Positions 18,371 through 26,814 are shown, counted from the stretch's first letter. The stretch: 64,000 bases of DNA from Propionibacteriaceae bacterium (GCA_031285505.1 JAITVZ010000125.1:1-64000); one strand, 5' to 3'. Made by a program: numbers and translations. The notes: generated from the letters alone by a model not told the origin.

Positions 18371-18385
18371 ATGTCAAATTGACAT
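18371..18385. promoter_or_regulatory. perfect palindrome in the mmsA upstream gap
   Basis: ATGTCAA-A-TTGACAT is a perfect 7-bp inverted repeat about 140 bases before mmsA, within an AT-rich patch of the 285-base gap. It is a candidate operator for the sugar importer; no adjacent regulator gene identifies its protein. Confidence 0.4.
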
Positions 18386-18504
18386 AGTTTCACTTCACTG
18401 TGATATGAGCAAAGTGGCGCGGTACTCCCAACGCCGACCGCTGTCCCAGTGCTGCTCCCCAGGCCCCGGACCCCTGCCCCAAGCCGCCTGGCAGTGGACA
18501 AGGG

Positions 18505-18510
18505 TACACT
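18505..18510 (+). promoter_or_regulatory. -10 element, probably for a leaderless antitoxin mRNA
   Basis: TACACT ends six bases before the antitoxin ATG at 18517, so transcription should start at or next to the ATG. No ribosome site precedes the start, which fits a leaderless transcript, common in Actinobacteria. Confidence 0.45.
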
Positions 18511-18516
18511 TTAGCC

Positions 18517-18801
18517 ATGTCTGTTATTCACACATACGAGACTGGTATTCCCGTCGGTTTGCGGGAGCTTCGCGCCCAACTCGCTCGTGTCATCGACACC
18601 ATCAAAGACGGCCACAGTTACACCGTGACTGAACACGGTCGACCAGTGGCCCGCCTCATCCCCATTGAGAACCGCTCGACCTACGATCGCCTCGTCAACG
18701 AGGGTGTCATCCAACCCGCCACACGCACCATTCCTCGTCCCAAGGAACCGATCGTTGCCAAGGCAACTGTCAGCGATCTCATCTCTGAGCAGCGTCGATG
18801 A
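18517..18801 (+). CDS. Phd/YefM-type antitoxin
   Basis: A 94-residue antitoxin: GIPVGLRELRAQLARVIDTIKDGHSYTVTEHGRPVARLIPIE has the Phd/YefM DNA-binding fold, and the C-terminal part (IPRPKEPIVAKATVSDLISEQRR) should wrap the toxin. Its ATG follows a -10 box by six bases. It overlaps the PIN toxin gene by four bases (ATGA), a coupled arrangement typical of these pairs. Confidence 0.85.
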   Translation: MSVIHTYETGIPVGLRELRAQLARVIDTIKDGHSYTVTEHGRPVARLIPIENRSTYDRLVNEGVIQPATRTIPRPKEPIVAKATVSDLISEQRR

Positions 18802-19229
18802 TCGGCTACGTCGACACTTCAGCTGTTGTGCCCTTGATCATCCATGAGCCCAGCAGCGATCGCTGTGTTGACCTGTGGATGCGCTGCGATATTCGCCTGT
18901 CGTCCGTCATCGTCGTCGCTGAAGCCATGGCGGCCATCGCCATGGCCCATCGACTCGATCGCCTCACCGACCAACAACACGCCCAAGCCTGCGATCTCCT
19001 TGAGGCCCAGTTGGACGAGTTCACTTTCATCACACCCACACTGACCATTGCTCGCGCCGCTGGCCGTCTGGCCGATGATCATGGCTTGCGTGGTAATGAT
19101 GCCATCCATTTGGCGAGCGCCCTGGCCGTCAACGAGCCACATCTGGTCATGATCTCCGGTGATCGCGTGCTGCTTGAGGCAGCGGCCGTAGCCAATCTCG
19201 CAACGATAGACACCAATCAGGCGATATAA
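18798..19229 (+). CDS. vapC: VapC-family PIN-domain toxin
   Basis: A 143-residue PIN ribonuclease. GYVDTSAVVPLIIHEPSSD holds the first Asp, SSVIVVAEAMAAIAMAHRL the Glu, and HGLRGNDAIHLASALAVNEPHLVMISGDRVLLEAA the distal acids. The pattern YVDTSAxxxL is the second main VapC subgroup. Translation is coupled to the antitoxin by an ATGA overlap. It is the first of two toxin-antitoxin pairs that precede the LacI fragment and defence genes. Confidence 0.87.
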   Translation: MIGYVDTSAVVPLIIHEPSSDRCVDLWMRCDIRLSSVIVVAEAMAAIAMAHRLDRLTDQQHAQACDLLEAQLDEFTFITPTLTIARAAGRLADDHGLRGNDAIHLASALAVNEPHLVMISGDRVLLEAAAVANLATIDTNQAI

Positions 19230-19358
19230 GGCCAGTTGCACCGGCGCAACTCCAACCACCTTATTCGACCTCATCACCCCCCAAGGGTGAGAAATCCTCG
19301 ACGCGAAGTGTTGAACGCCGCCCATCCGAGGGCGCCAGGCGTGGAGACACCTTGACCC

Positions 19359-19691
19359 TTACTCAGCTGACATCAACTGCCCAGCCAAAGTCAGCGCACG
19401 CTCCAACTGGGCGTCGCCCAGATGGCCAATAGTCGGCCCGATAGCTGAGCGACGAATAGCCGAGATTTTGTCGACCTCCAGCCAACATGGTTTGGTCAAC
19501 CCATTAGCACCATCCGGTTGGACTGCCACCCGGTAATGGGCCTCTGGGTCCAGCACATTGGTGAACGGAATCACCACCACGGATTCACCGGTCGAAAACC
19601 GGTCATTCTGGAATATCAAGACCGGCCGGGGCTTCGCCGAATATGGCCTACCAGCCGCCAAGACCACCGACCCGAAGGCGGCAATCACCAT
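19359..19691 (-). CDS. PemK/MazF-like endoribonuclease toxin
   Basis: A 110-residue protein with the PemK/MazF beta-barrel pattern: FGSVVLAAGRPYSAKPRPVLIFQNDRF, ESVVVIPFTNV, and KPCWLEVDKISAIRRSAIGPTIGHL. The Arg-Pro-Val and KPCWLEVDKI segments form the expected RNA-binding face. Such toxins cut mRNA at short sequences. It overlaps its upstream antitoxin by seven bases. Confidence 0.8.
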   Translation of the reverse strand: MVIAAFGSVVLAAGRPYSAKPRPVLIFQNDRFSTGESVVVIPFTNVLDPEAHYRVAVQPDGANGLTKPCWLEVDKISAIRRSAIGPTIGHLGDAQLERALTLAGQLMSAE

Positions 19692-19906
19692 TCACCCCAG
19701 GGTGCCCGCACCTCGTCCAACCAGGTCAATTCCTGTGTGTCATTCGGCGGCACCGCTGACAAACTCAGCGGAATCATTCGATCGCGCACGGTCTGAACGG
19801 CCAACATTCGCATGACTGTCGGTGCATCCAAACCCACAGATTGAGCGATCTCACTGAAGCGCTTTTTCAGGTCTTCGTCCATGCGAACCGTCAATGTCGT
19901 GCTCAT
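19685..19906 (-). CDS. ribbon-helix-helix antitoxin (RelB/DinJ-like)
   Basis: A 73-residue protein, MSTTLTVRMDEDLKKRFSEIAQSVGLDAPTVMRMLAVQTV, with the beta-strand then two helices of a ribbon-helix-helix DNA-binding antitoxin. The start at 19906 has GGAGG seven bases upstream, which decides against the longer frame. The C-terminus (TWLDEVRAPWGEW) should bind the toxin. It sits 67 bases from the duplicated LacI 3' end. Confidence 0.8.
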   Translation of the reverse strand: MSTTLTVRMDEDLKKRFSEIAQSVGLDAPTVMRMLAVQTVRDRMIPLSLSAVPPNDTQELTWLDEVRAPWGEW

Positions 19907-19973
19907 TGTCGCCTCCATTGTGCCCATCTGAGATACAAAGTCTATCAACTGAAGACAATGCGTGGCGCGGTGC

Positions 19974-20275
19974 GACACACCACCCGCCCGCCCGCCGTCA
20001 CTAGCCGGACGCCCGCACCACCAAAGCCGGACGGATGACCTCTGGAGCGACCTCTCCGGGCGCGACGCCATCTTCGATCAAGCGCAGCAGGATCCGGGAG
20101 GCCCGGTTGGCCAACTCGGCGCCGGGATTGGTCACTGAGGTCAGGGTCGGCGTGGTCGAGGTGGCGATGTCCGAATTGTCGACACTGACCAGCAACACTG
20201 CTGATTCGCCGGAACCCGCCGCATCACCCGCAGATACCCGCCGACCAGAAGGCCCTTCATCGCCGAAAAACGCCT
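19974..20275. repeat. direct repeat of the LacI gene 3' end, left copy
   Basis: Bases 19974-20208 match 24317-24547, and 20221-20275 match 24656-24707, with about 90% identity. The right copy carries about 108 extra bases between the two blocks. The repeat includes the last 76 LacI codons, the stop codon and about 25 bases beyond. Confidence 0.9.
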
Positions 20276-20290
20276 TGGCGGCCATCACAG
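20001..20290 (-). pseudogene. LacI-family regulator, C-terminal fragment
   Basis: The frame encodes ESAVLLVSVDNSDIATSTTPTLTSVTNPGAELANRASRILLRLIEDGVAP, nearly identical to the C-terminus of the intact regulator at 24340-25599. It lacks the DNA-binding domain and most of the sugar-binding domain and has no ribosome site. It is a remnant created by duplication of the 3' end, with three accessory genes between it and the intact gene. Confidence 0.88.
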
Positions 20291-20374
20291 TCATGACTTA
20301 GACTATTTCATGAGATTTTTGGACACAATTAGGCCTTATATGCTAGTGTCATTTGCGACGAAGGAGAATCAGCC

Positions 20375-21697
20375 ATGCTCTTGAGCTTCACTGTCAGCAA
20401 CTTCTGCTCCATAAGGAATGCACAAACCCTCTCAATGCTGAGGCCCGGTCAGGGCACCACCTCCCGGTTGGCGCTCGGTGAAGACCCTGCGGGTGGGGAC
20501 ATCTCGCCTCTGGCAGTAATCTTCGGAGCCAACGCTTCCGGAAAGTCGACACTCATCGCCGCCATGAGCTACACCATGTGGCTCGTCACCTCTTCAGCCA
20601 CCCGAGAGGCGACGAAGCCCCTGCCGATGCACCCGTTCCTACTTGACGACCAGTTCAAGTTTGAGCCATTCAGCGTCGAAACCCGTTTCACATGTGGCGA
20701 GCGGGAGTTCATCTATGCCTTTACGGTAACTAATGGCGAAATCAACACCGAGAATCTGCGCGAGGTGATCCGTCGTCCAACGCGGAGTTCGACCCAGACT
20801 TTATTCAACCGCACCATGCAGGGTGAAACCATTCAGGTAACAACGGCACCAACTCTCAAGGGTCACAAGAGAACGATCATCGCGGCCACGCGTCCAAACT
20901 CCTTGTTCCTCTCAAAGGCGGCTCAGGAGAACTACTTGCCGCTTATGGATGTCTACCGCTGGTTCGCCGACTTCACCTTCGGTGTTGGTCGCGGATCCCT
21001 GGCAACTACTCCCACTCAGTCGTCACTCGACCGCTTCGAATCGGACCCAGAGTTCGCCGCCTGGGTAGCCGACCTGCTCTTACAAGCAGACCTCGGAGTG
21101 ACCGATATCAGACTCAGCACGGCATCACGACCACCGAAGCACTTGGTGTCAGCCCTGACAGCAGCAATGGAGACGGAAGATCCGAACGAAATCGCTCGAA
21201 TCGAGGAGGAACTCGCCCGGTCCTCAAGACACCCGATCCTCAATCACCGCTCGGTCACAGCGGGCACACTTGGCCACCCTCTCCCATGGAACACCGAATC
21301 GAAAGGCACTCATCTACTCTGGGACCTGAGCAGTGACCTCTATCAAGCTCTGAAGACCGGCCGGACTTTCATCATGGATGATGAACTGAGTGACATGCAT
21401 CCACTGATCGTCAAATCGATCATCCAGGCATTTCAGAGTTCCACGAGCAACCCCCACGGCGCCCAACTCATCTTCACCTCTCACGACGTGACCCTACTGG
21501 GCACCTGGGCCGGTCAGGGTTACCAGTTGGAGCGCGATCAGATCTGGTTCACCGAGAAGGATTACGCCAGTGGAGCGACATCGATAATACCGCTGACAAA
21601 TTTCCGCACGCGGAAAGATGAAGACACAGAGCGTTTGTATCTCCAAGGACGACTCGGTGGAATGCCAGTAGTCGGCTATCTGCCCCCTGTTGATTGA
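20375..21697 (+). CDS. AAA family ATPase, RloA/AbiLi-like
   Basis: A 440-residue ATPase. FTVSNFCSIRNAQTLSML starts the AAA_15-type fold, VIFGANASGKSTLI is Walker A (Lys57), and GRTFIMDDELSDMHPLIVKSII with LIFTSHDVTLL is the ABC-like Walker B and switch region, as in OLD/RloA ATPases. Paired with RloB, this matches the two-component AbiL/RloAB phage-defence arrangement. AAGGAG lies eight bases before the ATG. A small AT-rich region with a TATGCT box lies about 35 bases upstream. The partner gene begins within 11 bases of the stop. Confidence 0.82.
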   Translation: MLLSFTVSNFCSIRNAQTLSMLRPGQGTTSRLALGEDPAGGDISPLAVIFGANASGKSTLIAAMSYTMWLVTSSATREATKPLPMHPFLLDDQFKFEPFSVETRFTCGEREFIYAFTVTNGEINTENLREVIRRPTRSSTQTLFNRTMQGETIQVTTAPTLKGHKRTIIAATRPNSLFLSKAAQENYLPLMDVYRWFADFTFGVGRGSLATTPTQSSLDRFESDPEFAAWVADLLLQADLGVTDIRLSTASRPPKHLVSALTAAMETEDPNEIARIEEELARSSRHPILNHRSVTAGTLGHPLPWNTESKGTHLLWDLSSDLYQALKTGRTFIMDDELSDMHPLIVKSIIQAFQSSTSNPHGAQLIFTSHDVTLLGTWAGQGYQLERDQIWFTEKDYASGATSIIPLTNFRTRKDEDTERLYLQGRLGGMPVVGYLPPVD

Positions 21698-21707
21698 AGA
21701 AGCCACC

Positions 21708-22379
21708 ATGGGGGATCACAAAGCGACCAGTCGCGAGCGTCGAAAACCGAACAGCCAGCGTCAAGCAAGCCGCCGCTTTCTAATCGTGTGCGAAGGCCAG
21801 ACCGAGGCGGCATACCTTCGCCAATTAAACAGAATACTAAGAGGCATTATCTCCATCGATCCGGTGATTGATCACTCATCACCTCAGTCGGTCGTGAACC
21901 GGGCCATATTGCTAAAGAACGGGGATCGCCGATTCGGTATTGCCGCGGCTGAAGCCGACACTGAGGTTTGGGCAGTCTTCGATTGGGATCAGCACTCCGA
22001 GCAAGTCCAAGCCGCCTGTTTGGATGCCAAATGGAATGGTGTCAAAGTGGTTCTGTCTAATCCATGTATCGAGGTTTGGCTCCACTGGCATTATGCCGAG
22101 TACATGAGACTTGGCTGTGATCAACATCGGGCACAGGCAGATCTCAAGAAAACACGCCCTGAGTATGTGAAAGGCCGCCGCACTCCGGAAGTGCCTCTCT
22201 CCGGTATCCGCGAGGCTGTCAATCGAGCGCGGCTGGCTGAGCAAAAGCATCAAGCAGAGGGACGGTCCTTCCCTGAAGATCGGCCATCGTCTAGCATGTA
22301 TATCTTAATCGATGCCCTCACCAAAGCCTGGGCGGACGCCCGGCCTGACGATCACTGCCCTCTGTGGCCAAATCCATAA
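21708..22379 (+). CDS. rloB: RloB family protein (AbiLii-like Toprim nuclease)
   Basis: About 223 residues. RRFLIVCEGQTEAAYLRQL carries the Toprim-like glutamate, VWAVFDWDQHSEQV the acidic D-x-D pair, and NPCIEVWLHWHY the family signature after it. RloB proteins pair with an RloA-type ATPase, and the pair corresponds to AbiL abortive infection. The ATG at 21708 has GAAGAAG upstream; a TTG at 21690 would instead overlap the ATPase gene. It converges on the DUF262 gene 55 bases away. Confidence 0.82.
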   Translation: MGDHKATSRERRKPNSQRQASRRFLIVCEGQTEAAYLRQLNRILRGIISIDPVIDHSSPQSVVNRAILLKNGDRRFGIAAAEADTEVWAVFDWDQHSEQVQAACLDAKWNGVKVVLSNPCIEVWLHWHYAEYMRLGCDQHRAQADLKKTRPEYVKGRRTPEVPLSGIREAVNRARLAEQKHQAEGRSFPEDRPSSSMYILIDALTKAWADARPDDHCPLWPNP

Positions 22380-22434
22380 CCTTGGCCTGCTGCTGGGGCC
22401 GGTCCACCATCGTAAACCAGCCTCCGTCCCAGGC

Positions 22435-24144
22435 TTAGACGTCATCCTCAGTGTGTAGGAAGTTGTTCAGTGTCTTAGCCAGGGCCAACCGTCGCCGGTC
22501 CCGAAAAACCTCGAACTGATCGCCCTGATCCAGACCTTCCGAGAAGTCGACAGCCTGAGCCAGGAGATCCGTCGACTCAAAGCTCTGAGCATAGTCGTGG
22601 GGAGCCTTGTCGCTAATCACCTTGTTCGTTTTGGCGCCGATGAAGGCCAGATTGGCGATGTCATCAATCTCACGCGAACCGAGCTCTGGGCGCAGGGCTT
22701 TCATGTAAGCCTTGGGGAAGATGTGATGATACTCAATCCGGTTGGCCTTGTCAGCGTAATTGGCCGCGATGTTCAACTTGGTCTGCCAATCCCGGGCGCC
22801 GCCGCTGGCGAACGCGATAAAGAGGGTCTTGAACACTCCGCTGAGGGTGCTCCGCCCGATCAGATCATCCGCCGAGAAGCCCAGCTTACCGAACTGCTGA
22901 CGCAGGCGACTGGTCAACTCGGTGGGCCCGCCGCCGTCCCGGATGACCGCCAGGTCCTGGTCAAGGATGGTCTCGGTCGAACCCCGTGAGTAGCGACCCT
23001 TGGCATTGGCGATCAGCAACCAGCGGCGATAGGACCGCTCCTCTTCACCGGACAACACGTAATCGCGGCTGTGGGCCCAGGCCGCCGTCGCCACGATCAG
23101 GAATGGTGAGGTCAGTTGGTTCGAGTTGGCGATGCCGCAGTTCTTCTGCAGAAAGTCGATGGCATGATTGGTGGCGTGCTGTGCCTTTGCCCAGGCCCAT
23201 TTCAGCTGATCCGCAGTGAATCCGGCGACGACATGGAAATGCGACTGATTGGTCAGCAACGCCACCATGACCCGCAGGGGCACAGCGTAATCAAGCTCGA
23301 ACCCCCGCTTCGACAACTCACCCAGATAATCGTCAAACAACTGGAGTGAACCCGGCCACTTGGCTGTCACTTGCGCCATCGCCAGGTCGGCGCTGCGCAG
23401 CTTGGCGCCCAAAGAGTTGACTCGCACGAAAATCTCCGTCACCTCCTCGTAGGACTTGTCCTCCTCCAGGATGTCCACCCGATATTCATAGTCTCGGATG
23501 GCCCGAAGAGTGGCGAGACGCTGGAGGTAGCGCTCATATTTGGGATCATCCCAGCCTGTCACACCAGCCTGTTTGAGTATCTCCGTGTCGGACTGGGTAA
23601 AGACATCCGTGACACATACCCAATTGGGTAGGGCAGCCAGACGCTTGGTGTACACGATGAACGCCCGCCGGTTGGCTCTGCGCGACAGTTCATCGTGGCC
23701 GAGATCATCGGTCACGTCATTCAGATCGTCTTCCGGCTCGTCCGCACCGGAATCGGCGGCCTCAGTGACAACCTCCAACTGATCTGGATGATCGAGGTTG
23801 AACAGGATGTCAATCGGTTTGACCCGGTTTCTGACCGTGACTTTCTGACCCTTGAGCACCGCCGTCAACGAGGTCAGGCGCTGTTGGCCATCGAGTAACA
23901 ACAAGGGTTTCGTTGTCACTGGCGCATGATCCGTGTCGACGGCCAAGCTGTGCGTGCCGGTGATGGCGGTGCTCGGCTGCCAGGCCAGGATCACCCCCGA
24001 CGGGTAACCGCGGTAAAGGCTATCGAGGAGGTCCCGCACCTGGGTCTTCGTCCACACGTAACGCCGCTGCATCTCCGGTAGCTGCAACTCACCCTGGTCG
24101 ATTTTCGCGACCAGCTCCCACACCTTCATATCAGTCTTCGACAT
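22435..24144 (-). CDS. DUF262 protein with C-terminal HNH-like motif (GmrSD/BrxU-like)
   Basis: A 569-residue protein. KIDQGELQLPEMQRRYVWTKTQVRDLLDSLYRGYPSGVILAW and LLLLDGQQRLTSLTAVLKG are the DUF262 ParB-like nucleotide-binding core; near the C-terminus RIEYHHIFPKAYM with IANLAFIGAKTNKVISD is the HNH/DUF1524-like nuclease pattern. GmrSD-like proteins of this build restrict modified phage DNA. The ATG at 24144 starts with GATAGGA upstream. The start is 172 bases from the LacI 3' repeat at 24317, so this gene forms the right end of the module between the two LacI copies. Confidence 0.82.
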   Translation of the reverse strand: MSKTDMKVWELVAKIDQGELQLPEMQRRYVWTKTQVRDLLDSLYRGYPSGVILAWQPSTAITGTHSLAVDTDHAPVTTKPLLLLDGQQRLTSLTAVLKGQKVTVRNRVKPIDILFNLDHPDQLEVVTEAADSGADEPEDDLNDVTDDLGHDELSRRANRRAFIVYTKRLAALPNWVCVTDVFTQSDTEILKQAGVTGWDDPKYERYLQRLATLRAIRDYEYRVDILEEDKSYEEVTEIFVRVNSLGAKLRSADLAMAQVTAKWPGSLQLFDDYLGELSKRGFELDYAVPLRVMVALLTNQSHFHVVAGFTADQLKWAWAKAQHATNHAIDFLQKNCGIANSNQLTSPFLIVATAAWAHSRDYVLSGEEERSYRRWLLIANAKGRYSRGSTETILDQDLAVIRDGGGPTELTSRLRQQFGKLGFSADDLIGRSTLSGVFKTLFIAFASGGARDWQTKLNIAANYADKANRIEYHHIFPKAYMKALRPELGSREIDDIANLAFIGAKTNKVISDKAPHDYAQSFESTDLLAQAVDFSEGLDQGDQFEVFRDRRRLALAKTLNNFLHTEDDV

Positions 24145-24316
24145 GATCGAAATCCTATCGGTAGCGTCTTGGATTGGGGTCAGGGGCGTCAAGCCGGGCA
24201 GTGAAACCGCGCACCCGCCGCTAATCCAGCCCACCCACCACTACGAGTGTATGAAAAACGCGGGGGTATTCAACGTTTTAGCCGCCATATTCGTACACTC
24301 GCGAATCGGCACTGCC

Positions 24317-24707
24317 GACACACCACCCGCCCGCCGTCACTAGCCGGACGCCCGCACCACCAAAGCCGGACGGATGACCTCTGGAGCGACCTCACTGGGC
24401 GCGACGCCGTCTTCAATCAGGCGTAGCAGGATCCTCGATGCCCGCTTGGCCAACTCGGCGCCGGGATTGGTCACTGAGGTCAGGGTCGGCGTGGTCGAGG
24501 TGGCGATGTCCGAATTGTCGACACTGACCAGTAACACTGCTGATTCGGAGTCAGCAGCCGGGGCAGTCCTGTCAGGCAGGGGAATACGGCCCGTCGAGGC
24601 GAAATGCCCTGACCCGGCACTGCCACCGTCGGCAACAATATGGGCCACCAGGCCTGCATCACCCGGAGACACCCGACCAAAAGGTCCTTCATCGCCGGAA
24701 AACGCCT
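24317..24707. repeat. direct repeat of the LacI gene 3' end, right (original) copy
   Basis: This is the original copy, inside the intact LacI gene and its 3' flank. It matches 19974-20275 in two blocks (24317-24547 and 24656-24707). Bases 24548-24655 are absent from the left copy. Confidence 0.9.
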
Positions 24708-25599
24708 GCCGGTCAGCCGACGCCGGGTCCTCGACAGACTGCCGACCGATCAACGGCCATTGGCCTGTCTGCCTCACCCCCGGCAGATCCCCAGCCTGAC
24801 GCAAGGCCACCAAGGCCCCAGCGGCCATCAGGTCGGACTGAGCGAACACCGCGTCGATTGTCGGATCAGCGGCCAATACCAGGCGCATCGCCTCCTCACC
24901 CCCTTGACGGGTGAAGGGGCCATGGGCGATCGGCCCAGGCTCCAAGCCGTTCTCCTCCAGGGTTTGACGCCAACCCGCCAGGCGATCGCGAACCGGGTTC
25001 ATGTCGACCGGCCCGGCGATGCAGGCGATATTGCGCGCCTCGCGGCTGATCAGGCGCTCGGCCGCCAACTGACCAACCAACCAATTGTCAACGTCGACGA
25101 AGGGCCATGTTTGCCCCGATTGCTCATCAACCGACACCCAGGGACGGCCGATGAAGACCACCGGCACCCCCGACTCGGCCAGCAAATCGGCCAATTCGCT
25201 TGAGCCGTGCTGCGAGACGACGATGGCTCCATCGACCACCCCCGGTCGCAGCCGCCCGGCCAGCTTTTCGACCGGTTCGTCGGGGTGGACGATCAACAGC
25301 ATCACCTGATAACTGCTGCCATGGAAACCGTCGGAGATGCCCCGGATGACCAGGGACAAGAAGGGGTCACCCAACACCAGGGAATCTGGCTCAGGGATGA
25401 CCAAGGCCACTGCCCCAGCCTTAGCACCAGCCAGCGCCTGAGCCGCCTGATGGGGGGTGAAGTTGAGCTTGGCCGCCGCCGCCCGCACCCGCTCGGCCGT
25501 GTCGGACGCCACTGATCCAGAACCACTCAAGGCCCGTGAGGCCGTGGCTCGGCTGACGCCAGCCGCCTTGGCCACGGCATCGAGAGTTGCCCGTGTCAT
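24340..25599 (-). CDS. LacI-family regulator (CebR-like) with an unusual insertion
   Basis: A 419-residue LacI regulator. TLDAVAKAAGVSRATASRALSGSG is the helix-turn-helix; LVIPEPDSLVLGDPFLSLVIRGI and the later SVDNSDIATSTTPTLTSV belong to the sugar-binding domain. Family members are about 340 residues. Here about 75 residues (roughly 24545-24790) are inserted just before the AVLLVSVDNSDIA strand, rich in Gly, Ser, Asp and Pro. GGAAGGTGG precedes the ATG at 25599. It is the likely repressor of the adjacent cellobiose genes, whose divergent promoters carry two LacI-type operators. Confidence 0.87.
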   Translation of the reverse strand: MTRATLDAVAKAAGVSRATASRALSGSGSVASDTAERVRAAAAKLNFTPHQAAQALAGAKAGAVALVIPEPDSLVLGDPFLSLVIRGISDGFHGSSYQVMLLIVHPDEPVEKLAGRLRPGVVDGAIVVSQHGSSELADLLAESGVPVVFIGRPWVSVDEQSGQTWPFVDVDNWLVGQLAAERLISREARNIACIAGPVDMNPVRDRLAGWRQTLEENGLEPGPIAHGPFTRQGGEEAMRLVLAADPTIDAVFAQSDLMAAGALVALRQAGDLPGVRQTGQWPLIGRQSVEDPASADRQAFSGDEGPFGRVSPGDAGLVAHIVADGGSAGSGHFASTGRIPLPDRTAPAADSESAVLLVSVDNSDIATSTTPTLTSVTNPGAELAKRASRILLRLIEDGVAPSEVAPEVIRPALVVRASG

Positions 25600-25663
25600 C
25601 GTTGTCCACCTTCCATTAGGCCTTGTCAGAATAGCCTGATCGTTGTCCAGCTGTCGGTCGGCC

Positions 25664-25884
25664 TCAGGCAATGGTCAGATCATCAGTGGCCGTGGCGACC
25701 AAGCAGCTGCCGATCAGCCAGAGCGCATCCGTCGTTAATCGCGCTGCCCGGCGCCCGATCCGCCAGGGGCGGTCGCCGATCCGTCTGTCCGGCCCCACCC
25801 ATGTGATCGCAGAGCCGAGCGCCGGTCCGGTCTCGGCCAGCCTGAACCAGGGGAGCGCCCAGCGGCAACATCGGCCAGTGTGAC
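25664..25884 (-). other. possible gene remnant between LacI and the permease
   Basis: The minus strand reads GPALGSAITWVGPDRRIGDRPWRIG...TTDALWLIGSCLVATATDDLTIA to a stop, with protein-like composition but no start of its own. It could be the tail of a lost gene of the sugar locus. The family was not identified. Confidence 0.3.
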
Positions 25885-26814
25885 TCAACCCTTGACCGCA
25901 CCGGCCATGATGCCGGCCACCAGTTGCTTGCCCGCCACGAAGAACAGGATGATCAACGGGAAGGCCGACAGCACCACGCCAGCCATCATGATCGTGTAGT
26001 TCTGCATGTTGCCGCCAGCCAAGTTGGCCACCGCCAACGTCAGCAACGGGTTGTTGCTGGAGTTGGTGCCGATGATCAGCATCGGCCAGTAGTAATTGGT
26101 CCACTGGGCGACGAAGGTGAACAGGGCCAGCAAGGCCCCGGCTGGCAGGGCCGCCGGGATGGCCACATGGTAGAAGGTCTTGATCATCGAGCAGCCATCG
26201 ACCCGGGCCGCCTCGATCAGCTCGTAGGGCAGGGCGGCGGTGATATATTGCGTCATCCAGAAGACGCCGAAAGCGGTCACCAAACCGGGCAGGATGACGG
26301 CGGCCAGCGAACCGTAGAGGCCCAGCTTGCTCATGATGATGTAGAGCGGGATGGCCGACAGTTGGGCTGGGATGGCCATCGTCGCCACGACGAAGACCAT
26401 CAAGGGCCCGCGACCCTTGAAGCGCAGCTTGGCGAAGGTGTATCCGGCCAGGGTCGAGAAAGCCACCACCGACACCGACATGATGACCGCCACCATCAAG
26501 GTGTTAAGGAAGGCCTTGACGAAATTGAGGTCGTTGAAGGCCGTCACCAGATTGCTCCAGAGCATCGAGCCGAAGCCGAGCCCCGGGAAGTCATGCATCT
26601 GGTCGACGGTCAGGCTGCTCAACTGCACCGCGTAGTAGAGAGGATAGATCGACACCAGGATGACCAGCCCCAGCAACAGGTAGGTCGGCCAGCCGGGGCG
26701 ACGACCCTCGCTGGTCAGGCTCATCTTCCGATTGCGTTTGGCGACCGCCCGAGCGGCGCCCTTCCCGGCGACGGCGGCGGCGAAAGCCACCGACGGTTGC
26801 GTCTTAGCACTCAT
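25885..26814 (-). CDS. carbohydrate ABC transporter permease (MalG/CebG-like)
   Basis: A 309-residue CUT1 permease with six hydrophobic spans. The EAA loop is ELIEAARVDGCSMIKTFYHVAIPAALPA, and FSTLAGYTFAKLRFKGRG is the usual MalG pattern before it. The basic N-terminal 40 residues are cytoplasmic. AAGGAGG lies before the ATG, which overlaps the preceding permease stop by four bases. It pairs with the MalF-type permease to import sugars delivered by the downstream-encoded lipoprotein. No ATPase gene is present, as is usual for actinobacterial CUT1 systems served by a shared MsiK-type ATPase. Confidence 0.9.
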   Translation of the reverse strand: MSAKTQPSVAFAAAVAGKGAARAVAKRNRKMSLTSEGRRPGWPTYLLLGLVILVSIYPLYYAVQLSSLTVDQMHDFPGLGFGSMLWSNLVTAFNDLNFVKAFLNTLMVAVIMSVSVVAFSTLAGYTFAKLRFKGRGPLMVFVVATMAIPAQLSAIPLYIIMSKLGLYGSLAAVILPGLVTAFGVFWMTQYITAALPYELIEAARVDGCSMIKTFYHVAIPAALPAGALLALFTFVAQWTNYYWPMLIIGTNSSNNPLLTLAVANLAGGNMQNYTIMMAGVVLSAFPLIILFFVAGKQLVAGIMAGAVKG

